In this document: positions 39,586-51,467 of the stretch, one piece after another
How the letters are laid out: each line of letters starts with the position of its first letter
How positions within the stretch are numbered: position 1 is the first letter of the stretch
Assembly (NCBI GenBank): GCA_039105265.1
Contig: JAPFFF010000007.1
Location: 558,001-622,000 of the forward strand
DNA length: 64,000 bases
Direction: 5' to 3'
From: Tritrichomonas musculus
Taxonomy: Eukaryota; Parabasalia; Tritrichomonadida; Tritrichomonadidae
Position numbers and translations under genes: made by a program
The notes under the pieces: generated by a model
Databases searched by the model: none
The model's input: only the letters and a program-made list of their open reading frames with translations
Told to the model about the DNA's origin: nothing

Positions 39586-42010
39586 TTAAATAATCATTAT
39601 TTTGATAAACAAAAAATATTTGTTAAAAAAAGAATAAGTAATTCAATTAAATATGCGTTTAAAACAATTATTTATTATTCGTTTACATTAAAATTTAATA
39701 TTTCAAATAAATTATAATATATTTTTCCAATTTTTGATTTTTAATTTGCAAATTTATTGTCCATTGAGTTGTATAAGATGATATTGAATCTTTTAAATGC
39801 GGAAATAAGTGGATTTTGAAAAAGAATTATGCATATTTTAAATAACAATTCAATACTAAAGTTTATATAAAAATAGGTTTTTTTCGAGTGAAACGAAATC
39901 ATTGAACTGTAATATTTATTTTTCTGCATTTTCAGCCAAAATTGATAATTATTTCTTTAAAAAAATTAATATTTCCAAATCATATTATATATACAAAAAG
40001 TTGTTTCGGAAATATTCAATTTTTTGGAAAATAAAAAAGTAATAATTGAAAAAGTTTTGAAATAAAAATTATTGGCTTTCAAAAAATAAAGATTTTATAT
40101 CAAAAAGTTATTTGGAAATAGTTCAAATTTTTTTTTGAATAAACTTACTCAGAAATATTATATATTGAATTATCTTTTTATTCCTACGATGAGTATTCTT
40201 TATTTATTCTCTTTGAATTTAATATACATATTTTTATAACTATATTAATTATGGATTACTGAATGTATTTTTATGTGTCAAAAAACACTTAATTGTATAA
40301 AAAATCTTGAAATAAAAGATTATTAATAGATATTTTATTCAATATATATTTTAGGTTCCATTATATATTTTATATTATATAAATGTATTTTAAAATATTT
40401 TATATTTATTTGTATATCTTCATTTTATTTAACAAAAAAAATTGAGGCAAAAATCCCCCTTTATTTTTTTCAAAAAAATTAAACAAACCTTCTCAATTTC
40501 AAAAAGTGATATCTCCACTGCTAACAGATATTTTAAAAAATTGAGCAATAATTTATATTTGTGAATATATATAGATGATATTTGTTACCTTTATTAATAA
40601 ATTCATCAGATATTTAATTTTTCTTTCAATTTTTTGACAAATTCTTATCGTTGTAGCCCCTATCTAGAATCAATCAATCAATCTCAATCCAAAATTTGGA
40701 ATGAATTTCCCAAAAACGAGATTGGTCAGCTTTGTTCGAGTTTTAATTCTCTCTTACAAGCTTGTATCAATTCAAATTGAGATTTAATTTCAGAGATTTT
40801 AAGATGTTCAATTGAAAGTGATTTATCAGTCGTTTTAAACAGATGATTTGCTAACAACTGATTAATTAAATCATCGATATGATCCAACAATCAATGATCA
40901 GACGATAAGTTAACAGACAAAAAGGCAGCATACAATTGATGAATTTTACTTTTAATTATAAATAAAAGTGAAAATATGGCATGTAAAGAGATGACAAAAA
41001 CGTTTGTTAGCAAACTGGAATCCTAGATATTTAAAAAACATCGATTCTATCTTCTCAGAAAATACCAACTTTTTCAATTGTTATATAAAAAATAAACTAC
41101 CTTTTTCATGATATAAAAAATAACTTTTTGATGGAATTGAATAATAAGAAATATTTTGAGAGAAAATATTCACTTATTTCTGAGACTTGAAAAAATAAAC
41201 TAAGTTTTTAAATTCTCGCGTTCGATAAGAAATTTTTTTGTAATATCTCAATTAATATATGACAAAAAATTAATTTTATTATTAATATAGCATTTATATA
41301 TTAATTATTATATAGAAAGCTAAACAAATAATAAATAATATTTTTAATTATTAAGATATTATAATTTTAAATTGAATGTTTAGAGAAAAATTAAAAACAA
41401 CGATTAAAAAGCTCAGAAATAATAATTGTATGAAATTAAAGCACAATTCAAATGCTGAATATATCAATATTTCCTTATCTTACTTTCAAAATGCATAAAA
41501 TTTTCATTATTTATTATCTATTTAAAATAAAACATTTATATAACCAAAAAAAGTATAATAAGACATTTTACATTATTTCCCAAAAACCGTTTGCCCAAGA
41601 ATGGGCAGACACTTTTTGGGCAAATAAACCTTAGAAATTAAATGTAAACTACACAATTTTGGGCAATTTGGGCTTTGGGCAATGGGCACATAAACCATAG
41701 AAAATTCTGAGAAAAATCGGTTATTGCCCAAAGCACCGACATGTTTTGAATTTTTTTTATTAATTCAATTTTTTATAACTTTTTCAAAACTATATATATT
41801 TAAACAATCAAATAATTAAATAAAAATATTATTAGCAATACTCAAAAAGTTTACAATTAATATCAAAAAAATTGATTTATTATAATGAATATTTTGCATG
41901 AGTTTATTCAATTTTGTATTTTAATAATTTCCCACTTACCCAAATATAAAAAGGCAATGGGTTGGGCTGCCCAAAGCCAAATTGCCCAAAACCGACATCC
42001 TTATTATACT

Positions 42011-43370
42011 AAATTTAAAAATAAAAAAAAATCAATAAATTCAAAAAGTTAGTTTTTTATTAAAAAGATTGAAATTTTAATGCGGGGCTATCCAATTTTT
42101 TATCTTTTGAGTTGCTACTTTATAATGTAATTCGAAGTATAGTTCCAAATCTGAATCCAATTTTTCTTTTTTCGGATTTGAATTGATTGGAGAATAATTT
42201 GATGCATAAAATGTGAAGGCATCTTCAATTGCTAGTGAATTAACTTCATTTTCTGTCATTTGCGATTTTGATTCCATTTTTTGAATTTTTAGATTAGTTC
42301 CTTTTTTCTGCATTTCATGTTAATTGTCCTTTGCTTTACAGAGCTTTTTGAATCGGACAAGTTTAAATACCTTGAAATAATACTGCTTCCAGAAAGTATA
42401 GATGCAATTAAAATTTGATCATTCCATTCTGTCGTTTTGTAACAAGGAAACCACGATTCAAAAATTGTAATGTCAGCATTTTCATCTTTCATTTTATTCC
42501 ATATTGATATAAAGAATTGGAACGGAGTATTATTAGGAATAATTCTATCAGTACATTCAATTTTGGCATGAGTTCCGCAATATCCAAGGCGTGTCCTGAT
42601 AATATTGGTTTGTTTTAAATCATCTAAGAGTTTTTTAACGAGGATTGATTTCCCAATGGCTCTAAAAATGTTGCAATATGAATGATCAAAATGGCAAGAT
42701 ATCCGAAGGGAACTAAAATAATTCTCTAATGGATGGGTACCTATGTGACCCATTTGCACAAAATCATATCTTTCCAAGGCTACACAAGAGCCGACAATGG
42801 TGTTAATGATTTGTATTAATCCAATTCTAGAAATTGGAGGAGCAATGGATTCATTATATTGATATAAATAATGAAGGATAAAGTAAAAGCTTGTTTCCAA
42901 AATGAACTTTCTCAGATCATGAGACAAAAATTGATTACGAATTGCATTTATCATTAAATTGAAAGGAATTGAGTAAAAAATAAAATGCCATTTATTTTTT
43001 TCCAATGCTTTTAAAATGTTTTTTGAAGAAAAGATTTCAAGTGGATAGTGATCTTTCATTTTACCATGGTAAGAGAGATCTATCAGAGCTTTCCCCATAT
43101 TATATTCTAATAATTGATCTTTTCTGAGTGTTATTGTATTTTTATTGTCAACAACAAGACAATATTTAACTAAATTACTTCTTAATATCTTAAGTAAATG
43201 AAGAAAATCTGAAATAGGTATTTCCTGTATCTCAGAACTTGAAATTTTTTCAATGATTTGTGTAAATGATATGTTTGATTTATGAAGATTTAAAATTAAT
43301 TCAAAGAAGTCTTCATGAAGTGAATCATATTGTCTATCTCCATCTGTTGCCACAAAATCCACATGAAGTA
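42011..43370 (-). pseudogene. 5'-truncated copy of a P-like transposase gene
   Basis: The frame 42289-43362 has no ATG (it opens with GTG) and begins at the second catalytic block, VDFVATDGDRQYD. It continues IPISDFLHLLKILRS and HIGTHPLENYFSSLRISCHF, all matching the transposase at 49790-51343. A 78-codon ATG-started frame (42077-42313) overlaps its 3' end by 25 bp. The N-terminal half of the gene is missing, and the left boundary abuts element A. It is a relic of a related, not identical, family member (clearly diverged at the residue level). Confidence 0.65.
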
Positions 43371-43554
43371 GTATATACTAGTCGGTTTTGAACAGTATTC
43401 ATATAATTTCAGTAGACAAATTATATTTAAACCTTCTCATACCTAATTATTTTATTTGATATTAATTTTAAATGAAAAATCGTATTTTCACGGAAAAAAA
43501 GTGTTATTTGGCCTTTAGTAATTTTCTTTTATACCATTTTGTGATTCTCAATTA
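43371..43554. other. AT-rich spacer between transposon relics
   Basis: About 180 bp with no recognisable gene or repeat; probably decayed 5' sequence of the P-like relic. Confidence 0.3.
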
Positions 43555-43619
43555 CAGTCCTATCCAAAAGTGGTTACGGTCAGAATTTAGTGGTTACGAA
43601 GTATTTTGACATTATTCTG

Positions 43620-44021
43620 ATTGGAATTTTTAAAAATTAATAGATTATTCTTAAATAATATATGATATTAATGCTAAATCAGTAAATAAAAAAAAAAGCA
43701 TTAAAAAATAATAAAAATAAAGTTGAATTAATTTTTCCCCACTTTTTGATAACATTTAAAATAATATTTGAAAGAAAAAAAAGAATAGAAAAAAAGAATA
43801 GAAAAAACAAAAAGAAGTATTGGTATTAAAGGCATTATTTATTAATTAAACTCTATATGGTGGTTCCAGAAATTAATAAAAAATATTCTTTTAAAATTAA
43901 AAAGATTAAAAAGAAAAAGGAAAAAAAAAAAAAGAAAAAGAAAAATAGAAAAGAAAGAGATAATCATAAAAAAGTTAGAGTAAAAAGATAATTATTCGTT
44001 GAGAAAGTATTAGAGCATTGT
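43620..44021. other. 3' flank of the transposase relic
   Basis: About 400 bp between the left terminus and the end of the relic coding region, purine-rich (A/G) on the plus strand around 43770-43990. No gene. Confidence 0.35.
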
Positions 44022-45558
44022 TCAAAAATCTGAATGACTTGGCATCACAAGTTTTGCAACTCTGTGTCTTCTTTTCTTAGTTTGAGAATCTGCGTTTGCT
44101 GTGTCTCTTGTTTTGGAAGCTTTCTTCTTTTTTTTCATGTTTTTAGGAGTAACTTTGAAATACTCTGTTATCTGATGACAATCGTTATTGTTTGTAATTG
44201 GAACAAATACATTCTGCTTTAATTTTGTCTTAATTTCGGCTGCTTCTTCTCTAGATACTTTAGGAATGTAAACATCTTCTGGCCTTTTGAGTTTCAATTC
44301 TTTTCTTTTCTTAAATCTATCTGTTGGATCCAATACTTTGTACTTTCTTCTTCTGTTTAATGTGCCAACGAGTCTGTCTTCTCTTTCTTGCAAAGCTCTT
44401 ATATGTGTGTTTGCTTTCATGTCTATAATGTGATATTGAATAAATGTAGTTTCAGGTGATTCTTGATCAGTGTTTCTTTCTCTAAATATTCCCGACATTT
44501 CCCATGCAATTCGTATTGCATGTGGTGATCTTATTGTATTTAATCCATCAAGTATTGCAAGAATTTGATTTGTTTGCCAAGTATAGTGTTTTTCAACAAT
44601 GAATTTCTGAGTTCTATTCTTCTGTATGTTAAATCCAAATTTAATCTAATGGCTGAACCTGATTGCTTGAGTGTGGTGGTATGAGAATGATCTTCAAATT
44701 GAATTCATGTAAAACATTTTCTAAGGTTTCCAGTGACTTTTCGTGTCCTTTAAATCCATCCATTATAATAATTGCTTTGCCTGTGTAGTTATACTTCTTT
44801 CTCTGATAAGTTAAATAAGGTAAAAATTTATTTATCATCCAATCTGTAAAAAGTTCGTGTGTGCAAAATCCTTTTATCTGGCTTCTGAAAAGAACTGATT
44901 GAGTAGTTATTTCATCAAATATTTCATCATCAAGTGTAAATCTGGGAACAATAATCATTGGGTCGCATGAAGAACCGTCTGTGCTTATGCAATGCAAAAG
45001 AGTTATTCGTTTTGTGGCTCTGTTAAGTGGATATGTGCTTATTTCTTTGTCTTCTGGAACAACAATGTACATATATGGAGCATCAACATATTGGTTTTGA
45101 CCTGATTCGTCTAAATTGAAAATGAATCCAACTGGGACACCTATGGCTTCTACTTTTAATTCATCGTAGTAATTTTCAATCTCTTTTAGTGTTACATCAT
45201 ATCTATCTTCTTCTATCGGCTTAACTTCTACTATCTTGAAACCTTCTATCCTTTCTTTGATTGCTCTTTTGATTGTGCTTCTCGATGGGTACTTATTAAA
45301 CATCATTGCAATATAAATTGATATATCTTCAATACTTGGATAATCATCTGTTTGTAAGAGTGCTTCTTTTATTTGATTTACTTCTTGAGGACTTAATAAG
45401 TATGGTCTATGAGGTGCTTTAATGATTCTCTGGTACTTTTGTGCTTGTTGAATAATTGATCCATGATTCTTAGGTGGGTCGAACAACATGCCTATTTTAT
45501 CATACGAAACTATGGTTTTATCTTCTTCGGTTTCTGTGTCATGCAAAATCGTTGTCAA
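44022..45558 (-). pseudogene. DDE (pogo/mariner-type) transposase relic
   Basis: The frame 44641-45558 holds FIFNLDESGQNQY, AIIIMDGFKGH and ILIPPHSSNQVQPLD, the three catalytic blocks of a pogo-type transposase. It starts with TTG, not ATG, and stops right after QPLD. The expected continuation resumes in another frame (about 44632 to 44022: TQKFIVEKHYTWQ, IRSPHAIRIAWEMSGIF, then a Lys-rich tail), so at least one frameshift has occurred. Upstream, LAKILTSEESRALLDVLTDI in yet another frame may be the lost N-terminus. It is a different subfamily from the element at 180-1794. Confidence 0.8.
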
Positions 45559-45700
45559 TAGAAAGCATTGCTATCGAAAAGTTACCGCTTCTAATAATCT
45601 AATGTCAGTGAGTACATCTAACAAAGCTCTTGACTCTTCTGATGTAAGAATCTTAGCAAGTGATTCACTATAGTGCAGTTTTTGAGCAGGTAATAGCTCA

Positions 45701-46924
45701 TGATAACTCATGAGCTATGAATAATGTGATGTGGTTTTTGGCGGTAAATTTTATTCAATAAGCGCTTAAAAAACCATTGAAACTATAGGTTAGAATTAGT
45801 AAAAATAAAAAAATACAACTTGTTTTAAATTTCATTATTCAAATCTGTATAAATCATCTATAAAAAGGTCAAAATTTTGGTTTTCATGAGCATTAGATCA
45901 ATTGTGTATTCTGTGTGAGAGTGAGCTTGCTGAACGTTAATAAAGGCTGAATGTGCTTAAGCATTCGCGTGCGAATAAGTATAAATTATAAAAGAGGAAA
46001 AGTGGAATCATCGACGATGAATCAGATAAAATGGTTTTGTAAACTAAAAACATTATTAGCTTTTCTTATATATTTTCTTTAGATATTTAATACGTTGAAA
46101 AGAAAATATATAAAAACATTATGAGCATTAGATCAATGAGGTGACACTAAACAACTTTTTGAATAATTAGTCTCAAGCTCTCAAAAAGTGGATTTTAAAA
46201 TAAGATATAAATGAATAATCCAAATTTTATACTCACAAAATATTTGAAGAGCTTTTATGTAAAAATTTATGCAAACATAAATATCCTAAAATAGAAGCAT
46301 ATTTAACCTAATTGGCTCGGTAAAACCTCATTATATTTTATATTATAAGGTATATATTGTTTAGAGCTTGTAATATTATTCCAGTCTTTCCAGAAAATTC
46401 AAGATTTTTTGTGAGAACCAAAAAACGTGCTTATTCAAAAAAATGAATATTAAAATAAAATAGACGTTTATTTGAGAAGATTTGGTTTTCAAACATTTTT
46501 ATCTTTTTTTAATGGCTATATCAAGTTTCTTTGCCTCGATAAAAAACCATTAATTTTATTATATAATAACATATCCGAAAATTATATTAAACGGTTAAGC
46601 CAATCTCTCCAGAAAAATCTCATTTTTTTTAGTCGAAAATTTAATTTATAATATCTTCATAATTAGTGAAATGATAAGTGATATAAAATACAAACTAGCA
46701 TTCAAAAACAATAAAACATATGTTAAGCAAATAAAAATGCACATATATGATGGTATCATGCAGATATTCCATTTTGATGAGAAAAAATTAATTGGTCTAT
46801 AAAGTTAAATATATATAATTCATCATAAGTATGATATGAATAATCAATGTTACCGATCAATATTTACTATATAAAAAGATAAAAATATTTCAAAAAACAT
46901 TCCATACATTTTATTGAGATAAAA
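45701..46924. other. gene-free stretch with a perfect palindrome and a direct repeat
   Basis: TAGCTCATGA and TCATGAGCTA (about 45695-45718) form a perfect 10-bp stem around TAAC. ATGAGCATTAGATCAAT occurs twice in direct orientation (about 45888 and 46120), 232 bp apart. Between them, near 46055-46113, TTATATATTTTCTTT and its complement form another hairpin. No coding frame. These are probably remnants of further elements. Confidence 0.5.
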
Positions 46925-48083
46925 AAAGGAGCACGGGTAACCGTTTTTCGTACGTTAAGAAGCCTTAAAAAAACATTTATATCTTATTATAAAAACAAGA
47001 AAAAACAATATTTTTTAAATATATTGATTATTTATATTAGATAATATAATCTATAATGATACATTACATAATTATTTCAAGTGTGATGAAATAAAGTCCT
47101 AATGATGTTTTTTTTTGATCATCCAAAGGACTTGTAAATTAATAGTTTTGATATTTTTTTTTGGTGCTAAATGATAAAATGATATTATATCTTTTAAATA
47201 AAATTTATAGTAGACTTATAAATTTCCAAATCACATTTTTAATTTTTGAAATCCTGGGGAATATTCTTTTCTGTTGAGTGTTTATTTACATTGATATTTT
47301 ATTTGGTACCACGATTGGTGTTAATAATTCTATTATATTATAATTAATGTTTTGTTGATACGGAATTTTTATTACAAAATATAATTTTTTTAATATATAT
47401 TTATTTAATAAAGCATATTAAATATAGTATTTTCATTTTGGAGTTGAAAAGATAATAATTTCATGAATATTTATGTTTATTAAAAATCAAAGTTTTCGGA
47501 AAAATAATAACAAATAATTGTTATATATAATTATACCAAGCAAATATAATTATTTATCTGCAGAAAAAATCAATTAATTATGATATTTATGTATTTTAAT
47601 GATGTTTGGAGGTTCTATAATATTTTATTATTAAATTTTAATAATAAAATAGACTATTATCTTTAATATAATGAAATTTCATTTCCAAAATAACTAAATA
47701 CTTAAGTAAATTCAGAATAAAAAATGAATAAAATAAAAAAAATTGAGTAGTGAAAATAAATTATCGTTCAATTTGTCAACTTTTTGAATTATTTTTATAC
47801 TTTTATATTTTTCTTTCATTTGTCGATAAATCGATTTATTTCTGTGTATTTACACCACTTCTATCAAACATATAAAAACGTTTAGAATTAAAATTCGAAC
47901 GTTAGTTCTGAAAAGTTAAACTTTTTGATAACTTAGATTTTTAAAACATGAATAATGTTTTTCCCCTACGATAGATTTTTTTTTGGTCTATATAAAACTT
48001 GCTTAAAAACCAATATACTATATAATGTTTCAATATGAAGTCGAAACGACGATTTTCAATAACCGCCAAAGTCGTGCTCCTTT
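46925..48083. mobile_element. element J (1,159 bp) with AAAGGAGCACG ends
   Basis: Ends AAAGGAGCACG (46925-46935) and CGTGCTCCTTT (48073-48083) are inverted. The left duplication AGATAAAA is at 46917-46924. The right duplication begins AGAT at 48084 and is interrupted by the 4.5-kb P-like element; it is whole again at 52609-52616 on the far side. No coding frame remains. Confidence 0.75.
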
Positions 48084-48936
48084 AGATACAGGTACTGCGA
48101 TCGAAAGTGAAGTGTCAAAAAATTCAGATAAAATCTGAATCTCCCATGAAAAGATTAATAAATTTATTAAATTTATAGGTCGCATTATAATAAATAAAAT
48201 CATAAAATATATAAGCAATTTATAAGTTGAATTTTCAGAAAAACTAAGTTTTCTATTTCAATCAAAATTGATCGATCAGACTGGAAATGTTAAATGAAAT
48301 ATAAAAAAATAAAGCCGAGCTTTTATCTATTTCAAATAAGAATCTCTATTTCTCTTGTTTTGCAAAATAAAGTATGGGTTGACAAATTATTAATCATTAG
48401 CTTTTTTATATTATTTGTGATATATCAATATGATAATATCTTATTTGTTATATATATATATATTGATAATGACATGATAAGCAAAATAAAAATATAGATT
48501 TTATTCTATATCAACTGATATTAAACAAGATGATGAAATTCATAACAAAATTTGCAACAATTTTGAATGCTTTTATTCCTTTCTTTGAAATTAAATTAAA
48601 TCTATATATATATTTATAATTAGTTTTATATATGTGTTTAGAATTTAGTAATTAGTTTTATTTTCTTTTTCTACATCAGAATGATGATACAATATTAAAC
48701 TCATATTTCAAATTTTTTCTTAATTAACTGCACTGTTTATTATTATGCTAATTTATAAATAATAATCCTTTTTTTTTATAAGATTTTTTTATATTTTTCA
48801 TCAAAATTAATATCTATATATTTTTTCAATTTTATTATTATTTATTTATTTAGTGTTATTCGATTGTTATGAACCTTTGCAATGTAAATATATACTTCAT
48901 TTATTCTTTTCAAATCATTTATTCTTTTCAAATCAT

Positions 48937-49182
48937 TCATTCTTCATCCAAATTTAATATATCATATATATTATCGTTTATATCATCACATTTTTCAGTG
49001 TTTGTTTGCTCAATTTCACTTATAGCATTTTCAATATTATGTTGGTAATTATTTTGAACAATATTATATATAACGTATAAATCATCCATTACATTTTCAC
49101 TTATATATTCATTTATTTCTTTTTTCATCTTTTTAGATCTGTTTGTAATAAATTCAATGAGAATCTTGCTTAATTCATTCAT
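48937..49182 (-). CDS. small acidic frame inside the P-like transposon, 81 aa
   Basis: It has an ATG and encodes a helical Glu/Asn/Ile-rich peptide (MNELSKILIEFITNRSKK, then NIENAISEIEQTNTEK). Not recognised. It lies 16 bp downstream of the damaged transposase tail on the same strand and could be an accessory protein or a further tail fragment. Confidence 0.25.
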   Translation of the reverse strand: MNELSKILIEFITNRSKKMKKEINEYISENVMDDLYVIYNIVQNNYQHNIENAISEIEQTNTEKCDDINDNIYDILNLDEE

Positions 49183-49197
49183 TATTCTGTTAACAAG

Positions 49198-49789
49198 TTA
49201 ATCTAAAGTAGAAGGATCAATATTCTCTTTATTCATTTTTGATCCATCTTCTATCAATAAAACATTGCAAATATTCTCTAGCCATGTTATTAATTCTCTC
49301 TTTTTTTCAGCATTAATGACTTCTCCTTTAAAAACATCTAATTTGTCATAATATATTGAAGTGCTGTATAATTGTATATCCATGATTGTATTCAATAATT
49401 TATGAAACCATTCAATTGCACATGTTGTTGTTTTTTTATTTTTTGATATTTTTTTTTTAAAAATAAAAATCAAATGGTTGTGCTGTTAATTCTTTACCTG
49501 ACTCAGAATTCAATTTCATTATATAATTATTAGTTCTAAATCTTAAGTTGGGAAGATTTCCGCTGTAAATACTTTGCTGATTTAGTTTGAAATTTTTTTG
49601 TTCATTATTTTTGAGAAATGCAGAATACTCACCTAAATAGTTTTCAAAGTTGACCACTTCTTTATTTTTTCCTCTTAAAAGAATAATAATGGTATTAGCG
49701 ATGTATTCAAAATTGAATATGCCATGATTTTGGGATAAAAGTACATCTTTTGTTACATAAGCTCCTGATTCGCTAATTCGTTTTTTAAT
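49198..49789 (-). pseudogene. likely former C-terminus of the P-like transposase
   Basis: In-frame sequence beyond the TAA at 49790 runs RISESGAYVTKDVLL through GKELTAQPFDFYF to a stop near 49458. At the poly(A) run beside it another frame begins (KKISKNKKTTTCAIEWFHKL) and ends at 49198. Neither stretch has its own ATG. One stop and one frameshift would explain the arrangement. Confidence 0.45.
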
Positions 49790-51343
49790 TTATAACTTAT
49801 AATTTAAATCATTTAAAATCCGATTCAAAAGAATTGTATTAACCGCTCCTCTTAAAAAATTGGTAAAAGAATAATTAAAATGTGACAAAAGTCTTATTTT
49901 TCCGAAATAATTTTCAATATTATGAGTACCAATACGTGAAAATGCAACATTCTCATATTTAAATAATGCAATCGAAAAGGCAAAACAAGTATTTATGCAA
50001 CGAATAATAAATATTTCTTCACCGAAAAGTGTCCCTAACGAGTTTTCTGTAAATGAAGGAGTAAAAAAGTCGGTTGGTTTACTTTTTCTAACATTTCTTA
50101 ATTGATCATAAAAATTATGTACTGCAAATTCCAACAAAGTCAATCTTTCATCGCGATTTAAATTCTGAGAACATACAGCTTGTATTAAATAGCAGAATGG
50201 TAAAACATATAATGCTCCTTCAAAATGCTTATTGGTTAACAGTTTTTCAAATGCCGTCCAGGAGAATAATTCTAGAGCATAAGAATCTTTTTGAGCAGAA
50301 ATAGAAGATTTGTCATTTATTGCATTAGATATTTGTGTTATTTCTTGGAAAAGTGACATGTTCACGCATTTTAAACTATCTGGATCAACCATCATAATAT
50401 GATTTAGCAAGTGGCTTCTTGCATTTTTTAATAAATGCAAGAAGTCACTGACTGGAATATGCGTTATATCTTTCAATCTACGAACTTTTTCTTTATAACA
50501 CGTTTGATCATTTAATATTTGCTCTAATATTTTATCAAAAGCACTGTCGCCATCAGTAGCGATGAAATCCACGACAAATTTTTCTTCTTTTTCTAATAAA
50601 AAAATAATTTCGTCTAATTTTTCAACGATGCTTTTGTTAGAAGTACCATTATTAGTTGGACATAAATGTAAAGGTATTGATTTTTTCTCTTTTTCTTGTG
50701 GTATTGCCATATATGAATAAACGGCAGTTTTGCCAGATTCAGGAATCAATTTCACTGATGCCGCATCACCTCCTAATGTCAAATGTGTTTTGTTTTCTTT
50801 GGTTGAATTAGGATAAAAATTCGATAGAATTTTTGGAATATTATCAACATTTGTAAGAAGATCTTGTATCTCATTTTTTTCTGGCGAATTTATATCATAC
50901 ATTGTACGTTCAGGAATTATTGGTAAAAAATCCTGTAATACTGAATAGGTATTATGATTTAATGTATGAATTAAATTACAAAAATTGAGAAAATCTGTTG
51001 AAGGTGAATTTCCCATTGAATACAAAATTAATTCATATAAATATTTATGTTCTTTGATTATTTTTTGAGGTATTAAAAAATAATTATCTTGAAAATCTGA
51101 AATTTGTTTTTGATAATGATTTTCTTTTTGTGTCAAGATAAAACTTAAATCATTTCTCATTTTTGACAATCTCTGCTCGTAATCATCTATTGTTGAACTA
51201 ATTTTATTTTGTAAATTTGAATTATCATCTTTGAGTTGATAAATTCTCTTTTGTAAAGAAGCAATTTGATTTAATAATTTTCTTTTTTCAATTTGGGCAT
51301 CTCTGTCAGGACTATTTTTATTTAAATCAGGATTTCCTTTCAT
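49790..51343 (-). CDS. P-element-like RNase-H-fold transposase, 517 aa before first stop
   Basis: It starts with ATG at 51343. An N-terminal coiled coil (residues 15-85) comes first. LTLGGDAASVKL probably carries the first catalytic Asp, FIATDGDSAFDK the second, followed by PVSDFLHLLKNARSHL (cf. P/THAP9 DPPHLLKNxRN), and RIGTHNIENYFGKIRLL carries the acidic residue in the P/hAT-like E-N-x-F-G-x-I-R block. After TAA at 49790 the same frame continues to about 49458 with protein-like sequence, then shifts at an A-run into a 91-codon stretch, so the C-terminus is probably damaged. Superfamily placement is inference from motif order; I cannot exclude a separate superfamily. Confidence 0.65.
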   Translation of the reverse strand: MKGNPDLNKNSPDRDAQIEKRKLLNQIASLQKRIYQLKDDNSNLQNKISSTIDDYEQRLSKMRNDLSFILTQKENHYQKQISDFQDNYFLIPQKIIKEHKYLYELILYSMGNSPSTDFLNFCNLIHTLNHNTYSVLQDFLPIIPERTMYDINSPEKNEIQDLLTNVDNIPKILSNFYPNSTKENKTHLTLGGDAASVKLIPESGKTAVYSYMAIPQEKEKKSIPLHLCPTNNGTSNKSIVEKLDEIIFLLEKEEKFVVDFIATDGDSAFDKILEQILNDQTCYKEKVRRLKDITHIPVSDFLHLLKNARSHLLNHIMMVDPDSLKCVNMSLFQEITQISNAINDKSSISAQKDSYALELFSWTAFEKLLTNKHFEGALYVLPFCYLIQAVCSQNLNRDERLTLLEFAVHNFYDQLRNVRKSKPTDFFTPSFTENSLGTLFGEEIFIIRCINTCFAFSIALFKYENVAFSRIGTHNIENYFGKIRLLSHFNYSFTNFLRGAVNTILLNRILNDLNYKL

Positions 51344-51467
51344 TCGAAAATAAAGTAAAATTTTAAAATAAATCTTAGAAAAAGTTCAACACAACGTATT
51401 TTCCATTCAAAATAGATTTTATAAATATCTTAAAATTCAACTTTTAAATATTTGGGATAATAAAAAC

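Larger units (their letters stand above)
37105..40663. mobile_element. element F: 3.6-kb insertion inside element A
   Basis: Ends ATAGGGG(T/C)TACAACGATA face each other at 37105-37123 and 40645-40663, with perfect 8-bp duplications CTAGAATC at 37097-37104 and 40664-40671. It holds elements G and H. No coding frame of note. Because its duplication is intact inside element A's sequence, F arrived after A. Confidence 0.8.
36949..42003. mobile_element. element A: 5-kb transposon with TTGGGCA-rich ends
   Basis: The termini TAAGGATGTCG (36949-36959) and its reverse complement (41993-42003) are flanked by direct TTATACT (36942-36948 and 42004-42010), 7 bp, or 8 if a shared A is counted. Both ends hold many copies of TTGGGCA/TGCCCAA as a subterminal array (36961-37005 and 41590-41995), typical of transposase binding clusters. 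Without nested element F it would be about 1.5 kb. No transposase frame remains, so it is non-autonomous or decayed. Confidence 0.75.
43555..45700 (-). mobile_element. decayed Tc1/mariner-like element
   Basis: The left end CAGTCCTATCCAAAAGTGG follows TA at 43553-43554. Inside is a second GTGGTTACG unit. The transposase relic is on the minus strand. I could not find a matching right end near 45700, so that boundary is approximate and the element is probably truncated. A closely similar left end occurs alone at 58709. Confidence 0.6.

Noticed and set aside
44022-44498. 158-codon frame with its own ATG as a separate gene
   Set aside because: Upstream in the same frame it continues with typical transposase C-terminal sequence, so it is the tail of the mariner-like relic.
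48294-48497. 67-codon frame in the left part of the P-like transposon
   Set aside because: Composition equals translated AT-rich DNA; no motif, opposite strand to the transposase.
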